From: Arthrobacter stackebrandtii
GTDB lineage: Bacteria; Actinomycetota; Actinomycetes; Actinomycetales; Micrococcaceae
Assembly (NCBI RefSeq): GCF_017876675.1
Contig: NZ_JAGIOI010000001.1
Location: 62,001 to 126,000, forward strand
Length of the DNA stretch: 64,000 nucleotides
Direction of reading: 5' to 3'
The notes under the pieces: generated by a model
What the model was told of the DNA's origin: nothing
Database searches by the model: none
What the model saw: only the letters and a program-made list of their open reading frames with translations
Part shown: positions 29,993 to 39,714 of the stretch, in pieces
Layout of the letters: every line of letters starts with the position of its first letter
Numbering within the stretch: position 1 is the first letter of the stretch
Translations under genes and position numbers: made by a program

Positions 29993-30558
29993 GGCGTGCC
30001 GCCTTCAGCCGTGGCGGTTCCTGCCGGGCTGCCGGCACCGGGGGCCACGGCGTCGAGAACCCAGTCGCCGCTCTTGCCGCCGGACTTTGCCAGGACCCGG
30101 ATGCCGGAAATCTCGGCGTGCTTGTCCACTGCCTTGATCATGTCGTACACGCTGAGCGCGGCCACGGAGACGGCGGTCAACGCCTCCATTTCAACGCCTG
30201 TCACCCCGCGCGTCTTGACCGTGGCCAGGATGGTGACGGACGAGCCGCCGAGTTCGAAGTCGACCGTGACCTTGGAGATGGGCAGCGGGTGGCACAGCGG
30301 CACGAGGTCCGGCGTTCTCTTGGCTCCGAGGATGCCGGCCACGCGGGCCACGGCCAGGGCGTCACCCTTGGGCAGTCCGCCGGTTCCGAGCAGGGCCATG
30401 ACCTCCGGGGTGGTGTTGACGGTGCCCGTTGCGGTGGCTTCACGCGTGGTGACGGCCTTGGCCGAGACGTCCACCATGGCGGCCGTGCCGTCGTGGCGCA
30501 GGTGGGTCAGTTCGGGCGAATCTGTGGAAGGTGTTTCAGAAGTAGTCACAACAGCCAT
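29989..30558 (-). CDS. moaC: Cyclic pyranopterin monophosphate synthase MoaC
   Basis: Works after MoaA to form cyclic pyranopterin monophosphate. The 189-residue protein contains the family motifs [28 protein letters not shown] and DMIKAVDK, including the catalytic Lys of DMIKAVDK. The C-terminal ~25 residues are a variable Ala/Gly tail. It overlaps moeA by 13 nt upstream and the mogA/moaB gene by 4 nt downstream. Confidence 0.95.
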   Translation of the reverse strand: MAVVTTSETPSTDSPELTHLRHDGTAAMVDVSAKAVTTREATATGTVNTTPEVMALLGTGGLPKGDALAVARVAGILGAKRTPDLVPLCHPLPISKVTVDFELGGSSVTILATVKTRGVTGVEMEALTAVSVAALSVYDMIKAVDKHAEISGIRVLAKSGGKSGDWVLDAVAPGAGSPAGTATAEGGTP

Positions 30559-31859
30559 ACTTCCACTTTTGCCCCGGCCTGCAATTCGGTGCTGCCCGCC
30601 GGGATGTGGATCAGCGCATCCGCCTGAGCCAGCGAGCCCAGCAGGTGCGACGACGATCCCCCCACCTCGCGCACGGACGGGGCGGATTCAAACTCCGGGC
30701 CGGAATAGATGCCGCGGCGCACCTGGTGCTTGCCGGCCGGTGAGGACAAGGCGTGTTCCAGCGTGGCCACCACCCGGCGGCGCGGGGCGGGTGCGCCCAG
30801 CAGAACGGTCAGGGCCGGGCGCAGAAAGAGTTCCAGTGACACATAGGAGCTGACGGGATTGCCGGGGAACGCCAGCACCGGCACTCCGCGGAACGTGCCC
30901 AGCCCCTGCGGCCCGCCCGGCTGCAGCGCCACATGCAGGAATTCCATCCGCGACTGCGCCCCGGCGCTGCCCAGCGCCAGCCGCACCACCTCGAAGGCCC
31001 CGGCGCTGATGCCGCCCACGGTCACCACAAGGTCGCAGCTCGGTTCCGGCGGGCCCTCGTGCCCCGGCACCTGGCCCACCTGCGACTCCAGCAGGCGCAG
31101 GAGGGCTGCAGGGTCGTCGCTGACCATGTGGTGGTGGAGAACTTCGACGCCGGATTCCTCCAGTGCCGCTCTCAGCAGAGCACCGTTGGCGTCGAAAATC
31201 TTGCCCGGCGGCAACCCCCCGGCGGCGGCCGGGTCGCCGGGTGCCAACACCTCGTCGCCGGTGGTCAGCAGGAGGACACGGGCGCGGCGACGCACCACCA
31301 GTTCCGTGCAGCCCAGGGCCGCGGCGAGCCCCAGGTGGGCGGCGTTCAGGACGGTTCCGGCGGCGATGGCGAGCGAGCCGCGGGCCACGTCGCTGCCCCG
31401 GTCCCGGACGAACTGCCCGGCAGACGTGGCGGGCAGTTCCACTGTGGCTCCGGGTTCAGCAAAGAGCGCAGGCACGGCCCGCTCCACGGGCACCACGGCG
31501 TTGGCGCCGTCCGGCAACATGGCACCGGTCATGATGGCGGCGGCAGTGCCGGGTGCCAACGTGCCCGGAACGGCTCCGGCCGCGATGGTCTCCCCCACCA
31601 CGTAAACGGTTGATTGACCACTATCAGCTGTTTCCAGTTGATCTTCGCCCACGTTGATGGCGTAGCCGTCCATCTGGGAGTTGGCGAAAGGCGGCAGGTC
31701 CACCCCTGCCGCCAGTGCCCGGGCAAGCACCCGCCCGCGCGCAGCCGACAGCGGGACCGGCGTGCCGCCGTCGTCCATCACCGGCGAAGGAAACGCGGCC
31801 CAGCTCCGGCGCAGCACTTGCTCCACGGCGTCCTGGTGTTCAGCAACTGTCCTGTGCAT
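30546..31859 (-). CDS. moeA: Molybdopterin molybdotransferase MoeA
   Basis: Inserts molybdate into adenylylated molybdopterin. The 437-residue protein has the N-terminal domains with NSQMDGYAI and the [14 protein letters not shown] motif, the central MogA-like domain with LLLTTGDEV and TVGGISAG, and [10 protein letters not shown] before domain IV. ATG 31859 is chosen because GGAAGGA lies 4 nt upstream; the frame is open for 72 more codons without homology. It is the first gene of the minus-strand Moco operon and diverges from moaA. Confidence 0.94.
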   Translation of the reverse strand: MHRTVAEHQDAVEQVLRRSWAAFPSPVMDDGGTPVPLSAARGRVLARALAAGVDLPPFANSQMDGYAINVGEDQLETADSGQSTVYVVGETIAAGAVPGTLAPGTAAAIMTGAMLPDGANAVVPVERAVPALFAEPGATVELPATSAGQFVRDRGSDVARGSLAIAAGTVLNAAHLGLAAALGCTELVVRRRARVLLLTTGDEVLAPGDPAAAGGLPPGKIFDANGALLRAALEESGVEVLHHHMVSDDPAALLRLLESQVGQVPGHEGPPEPSCDLVVTVGGISAGAFEVVRLALGSAGAQSRMEFLHVALQPGGPQGLGTFRGVPVLAFPGNPVSSYVSLELFLRPALTVLLGAPAPRRRVVATLEHALSSPAGKHQVRRGIYSGPEFESAPSVREVGGSSSHLLGSLAQADALIHIPAGSTELQAGAKVEVWLL

Positions 31860-31978
31860 GGCATCCTTCCCGACGGCGCCGCCCGGCACCTTTTCCCCAA
31901 TCCTAGGTGAACCGTGCCGCGGCAGCTCCCCCGCACCCGGCCCGCGCCGCCTGCCAAGCCGGAACGTCAATAATGGCG

Positions 31979-31992
31979 TAGCGTTAGGGGCA
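31979..31992 (+). promoter_or_regulatory. Possible -10 element of a leaderless moaA transcript
   Basis: TAGCGT at 31979-31984 lies at -13 to -8 from the A of the moaA ATG in the 132-bp moeA/moaA divergent region. The only SD-like AGGGG (31986-31990) is too close to the ATG to work normally. A leaderless transcript is plausible. No molybdenum riboswitch fold was recognised. Confidence 0.35.
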
Positions 31993-33107
31993 TGGAAACT
32001 GCACCCGTCCCCCTCGGCATGCCGGAGCTGCGCCCTGACGCGGCAGGGCCGGCGGCGCCCCGTCCCGGCGGCCATGAGACCGGGCTGCTGGACCAGTTTG
32101 GCCGGGTTGCCACGGACATGCGGCTGTCACTGACGGACAAGTGCAACCTGCGCTGCCAGTACTGCATGCCCGAGGCCGGCCTGGACTGGCTGAAGAAGGA
32201 CAAGCTGCTCACGGCGGAGGAGATCGTGCGGCTCGTGGGGCTGGGCGTGGACCGCCTCGGCGTGCGGGAGCTGCGGCTGACGGGCGGCGAGCCGCTGGTG
32301 CGTGCGGACCTGGTCGACATCATTGCCGCGCTGCGCAGCAACCACCCGGAGCTGCCCATATCACTGACAACCAACGGCGTGGGCCTGGCCGGCAAGGCCC
32401 AGGCGCTGGCCAACGCCGGGCTGACGCGGCTGAACGTCTCCATGGACACGCTGCACCACGACGCCTTCCTGCAGCTGACCCGCCGCCCCTTCCTGGACCA
32501 GGTGCTGGCCGGGATTGAGGCCGCGTCGGCCGCCGGGCTGGCACCCATCAAGATCAACGCCGTCCTGCTCCGCGGCATCAATGACGGCCACGCCGCCGAG
32601 CTGCTGCAGTGGTCCCTGGACCGCGGCTACGAACTGCGCTTCATTGAGCAGATGCCCCTCGACGCCGACCACGGCTGGACCCGCGAGGGCATGATCACGG
32701 CGGAGGAAATCCGCGCGCTGCTGTCCACCAACTTTGATCTCTCCCCCGACCCCCGCGCCCGCGACGGCGCCCCCGCCGAACGCTTCGAGGTCCGGGCCGC
32801 CGGCACCCCCGGGCTGCTGGGCACCGTGGGCATTATTGCCTCGGTGACAGAGCCGTTTTGCGCAGACTGCCGCCGCACCCGCATCACCGCCGAGGGCAAG
32901 GTCATGAGCTGCCTCTTCTCCCTCACCGAGGTGGACCTGCTTCCCCTGCTGCGCACCGGTTCTTCCACGCACGACGACGACGCCGTCGCCTCGCGCTGGC
33001 AGGACGCCATGTGGGCGAAGCCCAAAGCCCACGGCATGGGCCGGCCCGGCCTGGGCGATGCCGGCTTTGTCCAGCCCGACCGCAGCATGAGCGCCATTGG
33101 AGGCTAA
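31992..33107 (+). CDS. moaA: GTP 3',8-cyclase MoaA
   Basis: The radical-SAM enzyme of the first Moco step, turning GTP into 3',8-cyclo-H2GTP. The N-terminal cluster is Cys51, Cys55 and Cys58 in CNLRCQYC. The C-terminal cluster cysteines are in FCADCRRTR plus the later MSCLFS. The last residues, MSAIGG, are the conserved Gly-Gly tail. The 371-residue length is normal, with an Ala/Pro-rich N-terminal ~30 residues. It is followed by moaD after 4 bp. Confidence 0.96.
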   Translation: METAPVPLGMPELRPDAAGPAAPRPGGHETGLLDQFGRVATDMRLSLTDKCNLRCQYCMPEAGLDWLKKDKLLTAEEIVRLVGLGVDRLGVRELRLTGGEPLVRADLVDIIAALRSNHPELPISLTTNGVGLAGKAQALANAGLTRLNVSMDTLHHDAFLQLTRRPFLDQVLAGIEAASAAGLAPIKINAVLLRGINDGHAAELLQWSLDRGYELRFIEQMPLDADHGWTREGMITAEEIRALLSTNFDLSPDPRARDGAPAERFEVRAAGTPGLLGTVGIIASVTEPFCADCRRTRITAEGKVMSCLFSLTEVDLLPLLRTGSSTHDDDAVASRWQDAMWAKPKAHGMGRPGLGDAGFVQPDRSMSAIGG

Positions 33108-33111
33108 AACC

Positions 33112-33393
33112 ATGAACGTACGATTCTTTGCCGCAGCAGCCGCCGCAACCGGTGTTGAGGAGCAGCGGATCGACCTTGCCACCCTGGCCGGTTCGCAGCC
33201 GTTCACGCTCGCAGACCTGTCCGAATTCCTCGTGGCCACCTTTCCGGCGTCGGCCTCAAGCCACACTCCGCCGCTGGCGGACGTGCTGACCCGGTGCAGC
33301 TTCCTGCTCAACGAGGTCTCCACGCGCGACCTCACGCTGGCACTCTCTGCCGGCGACGTCGTGGACGTGCTTCCGCCCTTCGCAGGCGGGTAG
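33112..33393 (+). CDS. moaD: Molybdopterin synthase sulfur carrier MoaD
   Basis: A ubiquitin-like 93-residue protein that carries sulfur as a C-terminal thiocarboxylate for MoaE; it ends in the required Gly-Gly (PPFAGG). The CSFLLNEV and DVVDVLPPFAGG segments match the family. ATG 33112 is chosen over one at 33097 because GGAGG lies 9 nt upstream, just before the moaA stop. Weak hairpins follow the stop codon (GCAGGC/GCCTGC at 33382-33398; GCCGG/CCGGC at 33397-33410). Confidence 0.9.
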   Translation: MNVRFFAAAAAATGVEEQRIDLATLAGSQPFTLADLSEFLVATFPASASSHTPPLADVLTRCSFLLNEVSTRDLTLALSAGDVVDVLPPFAGG

Positions 33394-33420
33394 CCTGCCG
33401 GCCTCCCGGCGGGACTTGGA

Positions 33421-33557
33421 TCCAGCGCGCGGTTTCTGGAACAACCATGCGCAGGTCCAAGAGCTGCGCACGGTTGGGACACAACCACGCGCAGGATTTG
33501 GAGTGCACATTGCGAAGCTGCCAGCCGCGTGCCTGAAACACAGAAATGGCCCCCCAA
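33421..33557. repeat. Structured ~137-bp repeat, copy A
   Basis: About 90% identical by eye to copy B at 35203-35339, in the same orientation. It contains the near-identical 15-mers ACAACCATGCGCAGG (33441-33455) and ACAACCACGCGCAGG (33481-33495), 40 bp apart. Alternating words GCGCAG (33449), CTGCGC (33464) and GCGCAG (33489) can form two mutually exclusive hairpins. The second is extended by GGTTG-GGACA-CAACC. It lies between moaD and the split LuxR gene. No known element was recognised. Confidence 0.8.
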
Positions 33558-33635
33558 ATTCATGGATTCGGGCCGCAACGGCGGTCTGGCGGAGACACTG
33601 CCATGGCGTGGGTGCCCGGCTCGCGTGCACACGTC

Positions 33636-33929
33636 TCACGAACTGCTGGGTGCCAGCGGTCCCAGCGACAGGGCCAGGAGGGCACCCCTGCTTTGCACGC
33701 CGCATTTGGCAAAGAGCGACTTAAAGACATCCTGGATCGTGTACCTGCTGATCCCCATCCTTCGGGCCAGTGCGGCTGTGTCCAGGCCCGCTGCGCACAG
33801 CTCCAACAACTGGCATTCCCGCTGGCTCAGGGCGAAACTGCGCTCGAAAACCTCGATCCGTTCCGAGGGCAGGGCGTCCTGGATCGTGACGGCAATCGGC
33901 GCCATGGCACCGGAGACCCCCGGGGTCAT
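33636..33929 (-). pseudogene. C-terminal HTH part of a split LuxR-type regulator
   Basis: These 97 residues hold a LuxR-type helix-turn-helix domain (LSQRECQLLELCAAGLDTAAL then ISRYTIQDVFKSLFAKCG). The expected sensory half is encoded just upstream in another frame. The ATG at 33929 overlaps the TGA of that upstream frame as ATGA, so it could be translated by coupling. Otherwise the gene carries a one-base deletion: adding one base before GGATGA joins the halves smoothly (SLSAARMT). So this is either a decayed gene, a sequencing error or a genuine two-part regulator. Confidence 0.7.
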
Positions 33930-34723
33930 CCTGCAGCTGAAAGGCTCGCCCAGACCCCGCTTCCCACATGGACGCGCGAACGGGCTGGATGGGCGTCGAC
34001 GCCGCACTCCACAGCCATGAGTTGTGCAGCCACGTTCAAGACCTCGGCCGGCACTCCGTTGTAGGGGCGAGGGGCCCGCTGCAGCAAATCAAGCCACAGG
34101 GCCGCTGATTCGGTTTGGCCCACGATGGACAATTCTTCATCCAGGACCAGCACGGCCTGGCGGTGGCCGGATGTGAACCCGTCGGGGGCGCCTCCTTGAA
34201 ACTCCCGGGCGGAGCAGTTCCGCAGACCCGTGGCAATGGCCGCCGACATGGTTTGCAGGCCCTGCGCCTCGGCGATGGAAAAGTCGGACCGCCCCTGTCC
34301 CCGCCACAGTTCAAGCCAACCCCACAGCCCCCAGCGGTCCGCGAAGGCAATGGACAGGACGTCCACCACCCCGTACCGGGACAAAAACCCCCACAGCGCA
34401 CTGCGGCCGGGCACATCCCCCACTCGCTGCTTCAGGGACACCGCACGCGACGGATTGACGGGCAGCGCGGTCCACCTGTTGACGGCTGTGCGGTACCTGA
34501 GCGAGATCAGTGCGGGCAGCTCCCCCGCGAACGGCCCCTGGGCCATCGGCGCGACACCAACGGTCGTGACCGGGTCCGCCAGCGGCCAGACCCAGGCATC
34601 ATGCCCGACGACGGCGTGCAGCTCGCCCAGCACTCCGGCACGGTAGGCGTGGCTTTCCAGGCCGGCGCCGCCCAGTTCCTCTACCCGGTCCAGGCAGCGT
34701 CGCAAGGCCCATTGGCTGGTCAT
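33926..34723 (-). pseudogene. N-terminal sensory part of a split LuxR-type regulator
   Basis: This 265-residue frame runs from ATG 34723 to the TGA at 33926. It resembles the N-terminal GAF-like region of actinobacterial LuxR-family regulators (GLWGWLELWRGQGRSDFS, then LVLDEELSIVGQTESAALWL) but lacks a DNA-binding domain. The HTH domain follows in the next frame, with ATGA overlap. The reading frame is otherwise clean, without internal stops, suggesting that the split is recent or artefactual. It is part of the accessory region beside the Moco genes. Confidence 0.7.
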
Positions 34724-34734
34724 GTCATCAGTAT

Positions 34735-34751
34735 GCGCGCATTGTGCGCGC
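34735..34751. promoter_or_regulatory. Inverted repeat before the LuxR-type gene
   Basis: GCGCGCA-TTG-TGCGCGC, a 7-bp inverted repeat with a 3-bp spacer, lies 12 bp upstream of the LuxR-type start in the divergent region with the small conserved gene. An operator, possibly for autoregulation, is inferred only from position. Confidence 0.4.
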
Positions 34752-34844
34752 CGCATGGGGTTCCGAATCCCAGATTTAAGGGATGTCGGCCCGCGGCCCG
34801 AGTGCCTAAAGTCAATGCATCGGCTTCCCTGAAAGGACAGTGTG

Positions 34845-35156
34845 ATGCATACCCTGCAGATTGAACACGGCATCAAGGACTTTGGCATGTGGCTGGGAGC
34901 CTATATGTCCGATCCGCTGGGGCGTGCAGCCTCAGGCGTGGTCGCCGAACGCGTGTACCGTCCGGTGGAGGACGAGCACTACGTTGCCCTGGACCTTGAT
35001 TTCGCCACGGCCGCCGAGGCTGAGCAATTCCTGGGACGCCTAAAGTCCCAGGTGTGGGCAACACCAGCCGCTTCCCCGGCCCTGGCAGGCGGACCCAAGA
35101 CCCGCATCGTCGAACAGGTCACCATTCCGGTGGCGCATCCTGACGGCACCGGGTAG
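34845..35156 (+). CDS. Small conserved hypothetical protein (103 aa)
   Basis: A soluble 103-residue protein beginning MHTLQIEHGIKDF, with the segment YVALDLDFATAAEAEQFLGRL in the middle and TRIVEQVTIP near the end. The pattern of alternating strands and helices suggests a ferredoxin-like (ABM/Dabb-type) fold, as in small proteins of many actinobacteria. ATG 34845 is used because AAGGA lies 7 nt upstream; a GTG one codon earlier is possible. It diverges from the split LuxR gene, which might regulate it. Function unknown. Confidence 0.75.
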   Translation: MHTLQIEHGIKDFGMWLGAYMSDPLGRAASGVVAERVYRPVEDEHYVALDLDFATAAEAEQFLGRLKSQVWATPAASPALAGGPKTRIVEQVTIPVAHPDGTG

Positions 35157-35202
35157 TGGCAGTTCCGTGCCGGCAGCCGTCGGCCGGCCGCCCGGACCTT
35201 GC

Positions 35203-35339
35203 TCCAGCGCGTGGCTACGGAACAACCATGCGCAGGCCCAAGAGCTGCGCACAGTTGGGACACAACCACGCGCAGGATTTGGAGTGCACAACGCGAACCC
35301 GCAAGCCACGTGCCTGAAAACACAGAAATGGCCCCCAAA
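35203..35339. repeat. Structured ~137-bp repeat, copy B
   Basis: The second copy of the element at 33421-33557, in the same orientation, with about a dozen mismatches and two single-base gaps. The internal 15-mers are at 35222-35236 and 35262-35276, again 40 bp apart. One mismatch in the inner stem (G to A) weakens one pair but leaves the fold possible. The copy lies between the small conserved gene and the M16 peptidase gene. Both copies also show the same accidental minus-strand reading frame (CTPNPARGCVPTVRSSW), which I do not call a gene. Confidence 0.8.
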
Positions 35340-35376
35340 CATGTCATTTGGGGGCCACCTCCGTGACGCAGAGGGC

Positions 35377-36735
35377 CTAGAGGCCGAAGGTTTCGCTTTC
35401 CTCGAACGGGCCGACCACGGTGATGGTGCGCGGGGCGGCAGCCAGTTCGCGGGCCAGCGCCTGCACCTCCGCGGCCGTGACGGCGCGGATCCGGTCCAGG
35501 GATTCGTCAATGTCCAGGAACTCACCGGTGACGATTTCGGCCCGGCCCAGACGGGACATGCGGGAGCCGCTGTCCTCGAGGGCAAGCACGATGCCGCCGG
35601 ACAGCTGGCCCAGTGCCTTCTTCAATTCTTCGGCGGACACGCCGTGCTCGGCCAGCTTCTCCAGCTCGTCCGTCAGCAGGCCGATGACCTGGCCGACCTT
35701 GGCCGGGGCACAGCCGGCGTACATGCCGAAGTAGCCTGCATCGGCGTACGAGGATGCGAAGGAGTAGGTGGAGTACACGAGCCCGCGCTTCTCGCGGATC
35801 TCCTGGAACAGGCGCGAGGACATGCCGCCGCCGAGAATCGAGTTCAGCACGCTCATGACGTAGCGGCGTTCATCGGTGGCGCGCAGGGAGGGGCAGCCCA
35901 TGATGATGTTGGCCTGTTCCACCTGGCGGTTCACCACGTGCAGCCCGGCTGTCCCGGTGATGGAGACCGGTTCGCTGGAACGCCTGGCCGCGGGCACTGC
36001 GCCCTCGTCAAGGGACCAGCCTGCGGTTTCCAGGGCGTCCTGGACCAGCCGGCACACGGTGTCGTGTTCAAGGCCGCCGGCGGCCGTGATGACCAGCGTC
36101 TCCGGCCGGTAGTGCTTTTGGTAGTGGGCCCACACGGATTCCCGCGGGACGGCCATGATGGCTTCGGGCGTTCCGCCGATGGGGCGGCCAAGTGCATGGT
36201 CTCCCAGCACTGCGGCAACAAACTTTTCGTGGGCGACGTCGGTGGGGTCGTCGCCGTCCATGGCAATTTCTTCCAGGATGACGTCGCGTTCCTGCTCCAG
36301 CTCTGCCGGGTCAATCACGGCTGAGGTGACCATGTCGGCGATGACGTCAATGGCCATGGGCAGGTCGGTGTCCAGCACGCGTGCGTAGTAGCAGGTGCTT
36401 TCCTTGGCCGTCGCGGCGTTGGACTCCCCGCCCACCTCATCAAAGGCGGACGCGATTTCCAGTGCCGTGCGGCGCTTGGTTCCCTTGAACAGCAAGTGTT
36501 CCAGGAAATGGGTTGAGCCGTGTTGGCCCTCGGATTCGTCCCGAGAGCCAACACCAACCCAAAACCCGATTGTCGCGCTGCGCTGGCCGGGCATGGCTTC
36601 CGTCAGGACCCGCACTCCCCCGGGCAGGACCGAGCGGCGCACAACGGCGCCGCCGGCCTGGCCGGAGATGAGCGTGGGGTCGGAACCGTCAGGTCCGTCG
36701 GCGGCACTGAGCAGCGGCAAAAGGGTGATCGCCAT
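35377..36735 (-). CDS. M16 family zinc metallopeptidase
   Basis: A 452-residue pitrilysin-type peptidase with the inverted zinc motif HFLEH at 76-80 and the downstream glutamate in NAATAKESTCYYA. Processing-peptidase-like members of this family sit directly after pnp in many actinobacteria, as here (3 bp from the pnp stop). It probably degrades small peptides in the cytoplasm. No signal peptide is seen. The gene downstream is separated by repeat copy B and the accessory region. Confidence 0.92.
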   Translation of the reverse strand: MAITLLPLLSAADGPDGSDPTLISGQAGGAVVRRSVLPGGVRVLTEAMPGQRSATIGFWVGVGSRDESEGQHGSTHFLEHLLFKGTKRRTALEIASAFDEVGGESNAATAKESTCYYARVLDTDLPMAIDVIADMVTSAVIDPAELEQERDVILEEIAMDGDDPTDVAHEKFVAAVLGDHALGRPIGGTPEAIMAVPRESVWAHYQKHYRPETLVITAAGGLEHDTVCRLVQDALETAGWSLDEGAVPAARRSSEPVSITGTAGLHVVNRQVEQANIIMGCPSLRATDERRYVMSVLNSILGGGMSSRLFQEIREKRGLVYSTYSFASSYADAGYFGMYAGCAPAKVGQVIGLLTDELEKLAEHGVSAEELKKALGQLSGGIVLALEDSGSRMSRLGRAEIVTGEFLDIDESLDRIRAVTAAEVQALARELAAAPRTITVVGPFEESETFGL

Positions 36736-36738
36736 GAA

Positions 36739-38979
36739 TTATTCAGCAGCACCTTCGGTAGCTGCTTCTTCAGTGGCGTCATCTTCACCGGCGATGACCG
36801 GTGAGAGGGACAGCTTGCCGCGGTCGTCGATCTTGGTGATTTCCACCTGGATCTTCTGGCCAACGGACACCACGTCATCAACGTTGTCCACGCGCTTGCC
36901 GTCGGCGAGCTTGCGGAGTTCGGAGATGTGCAGCAGACCATCCTTGCCGGGGGTCAGGGAGATGAACGCACCGAAGGTGGTGGTCTTGACGACCGTGCCC
37001 AGGTAGCGTTCGCCGATCTCGGGGACCTGCGGGTTGGCGATGGCGTTGATCGCCGAGCGGGCAGCGTCAGCCGAGGGGCCGTTCGTTGCACCGATGTAGA
37101 CCGTGCCGTCATCTTCAATCGAGATGTCCGCGCCCGTGTCTTCCTGGATCTGGTTGATCATCTTGCCCTTGGGCCCAATGACCTCGCCGATCTTGTCAAC
37201 GGGGATCTTGACCGCAATGACGCGGGGCGCGAACTCGGAGAGCTCGTCCGGGACGTCGATGGCGCTGGTCAGGACAGACAGGATGTGCAGGCGTGCTTCG
37301 CGTGCCTGCTTCAGGGCGGCGGCCAGGACGGAGGCCGGGATGCCGTCGAGCTTGGTGTCCAGCTGGATGGCCGTGACGAACTCGGAGGTGCCGGCAACCT
37401 TGAAATCCATGTCGCCGAAGGCATCTTCGGCGCCGAGGATGTCGGTCAGGGCAGCGTAGCGGGTCTGGCCGTCAACCTGGTCGGAGACCAGGCCCATGGC
37501 GATGCCTGCAACGGGTGCCTTCAGGGGCACACCGGCGTTGAGCAGCGACAGGGTCGATGCACAGACGGAGCCCATGGAGGTTGAGCCGTTGGAGCTCAGC
37601 GCCTCGGATACCTGGCGGATGGCGTAGGGGAACTCCTCACGCGATGGCAGAACAGGCATGATGGCACGCTCGGCCAGGGCGCCGTGGCCGATTTCGCGGC
37701 GCTTGGGCGAGCCCACGCGGCCGGTTTCACCGGTGGAGTACGGCGGGAAGTTGTAGTTGTGCATGTAGCGCTTGCGCGTGACGGGGCTCAGCGAGTCAAT
37801 CTGCTGTTCCATCTTCAGCATGTTCAGCGTGGTGACACCCAGGATCTGGGTCTCGCCGCGTTCGAAGATGGCCGAACCGTGCACGCGGGGCAGAACCTCG
37901 ACCTCGGCGGTGAGCTGGCGGATGTCCGTCAGGCCGCGGCCGTCGATGCGGACCTGCTCGGTGAGGATGCGCTGGCGGATGACGTGCTTCGTGACGGCGC
38001 GGAAGGCTGCGGAGAGCTCCTTCTCGCGGCCTTCGAAGTCGCCGGCCAGGGCGGCAATGGTCTCGTCCTTCAGTGCGTCCGAGGCGTTGTCGCGCTCCTG
38101 CTTGTCAGCAATGGAGAACACGTCGGTCAGCTTGGAGGTGGCTGCGACTGCAACGGCGTCGTAGACGTCATCCTCGAAGTCAAGGAAGACGGGGAACTCA
38201 ACCGTGGGCTTGGCGGCGCGTGCTGCCAGGTCCGCCTGTGCCTCGCACAGGGCCTTGATGAACGGCTTTGCCGCTTCGAGGCCTTGGGAAACGATCTCTT
38301 CGGTGGGGGCCTGGTGGCCCTGTTCCTTGATGAGGTTCCAGGAGTTGTCGGTTGCTTCGGCTTCCACCATCATGATGGCGACGTCGTCACCGGCAATCTT
38401 GCCGGCAACCACCATGTTGAACACGGCGTTTTCCAGCTCGGAGTGCTTCGGGAAGGCAACCCACTGCGGGCCCTGGCCGTCGTCGATGAGCGCAACGCGC
38501 ACGCCGCCGATGGGGCCGGAGAACGGCAGGCCGGAAAGCTGCGTGGACATGGAGGAGGCGTTAATGGCCACCACGTCGTAGAGCACGTCCGGGTTGATCG
38601 CCAGAACCGTGACAACAACCTGGACTTCGTTGCGCAGGCCCTTGACGAATGCCGGGCGCAGCGGGCGGTCCATCAGGCGGCAGGCCAGGATGGCCTCCGT
38701 TGAGGGGCGGCCTTCGCGGCGGAAGAAGCTGCCCGGGATGCGGCCGGCTGCGTACATGCGCTCTTCCACGTCAACCGTCAGCGGGAAGAAGTCGAAGCCT
38801 TCGCGGGGGTGCTTGCCGGCCGTGGTGGCGGAGAGCAGGACGGTGTCTTCGTCGATGTAGACCATGGCAGCACCTGCTGCCTGCTGGGCAAGGCGTCCGG
38901 TTTCAAACCGGATGGTGCGCGTGCCGTAGCGGCCGTTGTCGATAACGGCCTCTGAGTACTGAATCTCGGGACCCTCCAT
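36739..38979 (-). CDS. pnp: Polyribonucleotide nucleotidyltransferase / guanosine pentaphosphate synthetase
   Basis: PNPase degrades RNA 3'-5' with phosphate and can add tails; in actinobacteria it is also called GpsI. The 746-residue protein has two RNase PH domains, a KH domain ([17 protein letters not shown]) and a C-terminal S1 domain ([18 protein letters not shown]). ATG 38979 is chosen for its GGAGGTG ribosome site. The 355-bp gap before it contains a large hairpin that probably attenuates rpsO-pnp read-through. Confidence 0.96.
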   Translation of the reverse strand: MEGPEIQYSEAVIDNGRYGTRTIRFETGRLAQQAAGAAMVYIDEDTVLLSATTAGKHPREGFDFFPLTVDVEERMYAAGRIPGSFFRREGRPSTEAILACRLMDRPLRPAFVKGLRNEVQVVVTVLAINPDVLYDVVAINASSMSTQLSGLPFSGPIGGVRVALIDDGQGPQWVAFPKHSELENAVFNMVVAGKIAGDDVAIMMVEAEATDNSWNLIKEQGHQAPTEEIVSQGLEAAKPFIKALCEAQADLAARAAKPTVEFPVFLDFEDDVYDAVAVAATSKLTDVFSIADKQERDNASDALKDETIAALAGDFEGREKELSAAFRAVTKHVIRQRILTEQVRIDGRGLTDIRQLTAEVEVLPRVHGSAIFERGETQILGVTTLNMLKMEQQIDSLSPVTRKRYMHNYNFPPYSTGETGRVGSPKRREIGHGALAERAIMPVLPSREEFPYAIRQVSEALSSNGSTSMGSVCASTLSLLNAGVPLKAPVAGIAMGLVSDQVDGQTRYAALTDILGAEDAFGDMDFKVAGTSEFVTAIQLDTKLDGIPASVLAAALKQAREARLHILSVLTSAIDVPDELSEFAPRVIAVKIPVDKIGEVIGPKGKMINQIQEDTGADISIEDDGTVYIGATNGPSADAARSAINAIANPQVPEIGERYLGTVVKTTTFGAFISLTPGKDGLLHISELRKLADGKRVDNVDDVVSVGQKIQVEITKIDDRGKLSLSPVIAGEDDATEEAATEGAAE

Positions 38980-39334
38980 GAGAGAGTCACCTCCATTTCG
39001 TGGTAGATGTTCTTCGTTGAACCCCGCATCGGCGCCGGTGCGGCATTCTTTCCAGGTACCACCGGATGGTGCTGTGGTCCTGATGTACGACACCCGGTCT
39101 TCGATCGAGGCCCACGGGCCTGGGCATTCTCATGCCCTTTCCCGGAAGCCACTACCGAGGACCGCGAATGCGTGAATGCCTTGCGGTGTGTGGTGAGGCG
39201 GGGTGGTGGTGCGTGTGCGGGGCGGTGCCCGCACTGTTTCACAGCATAGCGTTCCTACACTGTGAAAGGCGGCCCTCCCACGGCCACAACACAAGTGTCG
39301 TGGCACCGGGAAGGCCGCCTTTCAAATCACGCAA
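38980..39334. other. rpsO-pnp intergenic region (no gene seen)
   Basis: 355 bp with no credible reading frame. The rpsO-proximal end holds a large imperfect hairpin (39264-39323). The rest, toward pnp, is the pnp leader, GC-rich with several small inverted repeats. Autogenous control of pnp through RNase processing of its leader is known in other bacteria, but no specific site can be named here. Confidence 0.55.
39264..39323 (-). terminator. Large hairpin downstream of rpsO
   Basis: GAAAGGCGGCC (39264-39274) pairs with GGCCGCCTTTC (39313-39323). Inside the loop, GCCAC-a-ACAC and GTGT-c-GTGGC form a second stem. It begins 12 bp after the rpsO stop. A terminator or processing site between rpsO and pnp. 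Confidence 0.75.
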
Positions 39335-39604
39335 CTAGCGGCGCAGGCCGAGGCGCTCGATGAGCGTACGGTAGCGGGCGATGTCGGTGTCCTTGAGGTA
39401 CGCAAGCAGGCGGCGACGGCGACCAACCAGGGCCATGAGGCCGCGGCGGGTGTGGTGGTCGTGCTTGTGCATCTTCAGGTGTTCCGTCAGGTCGGAGATG
39501 CGACGTGAAAGCATCGCGATCTGGACCTCAGGTGAACCGGTGTCGCCTTCGCTGGTTGCGAAAGCCTGCATGATTTCCTGCTTTACAGCGGCGTCAAGTG
39601 CCAC
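39335..39604 (-). CDS. rpsO: 30S ribosomal protein S15
   Basis: An 89-residue protein identical in layout to bacterial S15, which binds the central domain of 16S rRNA. The family motifs [29 protein letters not shown] and [12 protein letters not shown] are all present. It precedes pnp, the usual order. Confidence 0.97.
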   Translation of the reverse strand: MALDAAVKQEIMQAFATSEGDTGSPEVQIAMLSRRISDLTEHLKMHKHDHHTRRGLMALVGRRRRLLAYLKDTDIARYRTLIERLGLRR

Positions 39605-39714
39605 AAGTAACTCCTATATATGTGCCGTGAACATGTGTCCTGCAGTGACCGCCATTGCTGGGGCCGCCACGGGAGAATCCAGCCACCACGGACTGCAGCC
39701 GGATTCCATCTTTC

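Noticed and set aside
31860-31991. Molybdenum cofactor riboswitch
   Set aside because: The moeA/moaA gap is only 132 bp, and no conserved Moco-riboswitch core could be recognised by eye.
33256-33705. Minus-strand frame through repeat copy A (and its equivalent in copy B) as a protein gene
   Set aside because: The shared translated segment follows from nucleotide identity of the repeat; flanks differ, no start signal, and the frame crosses other elements.
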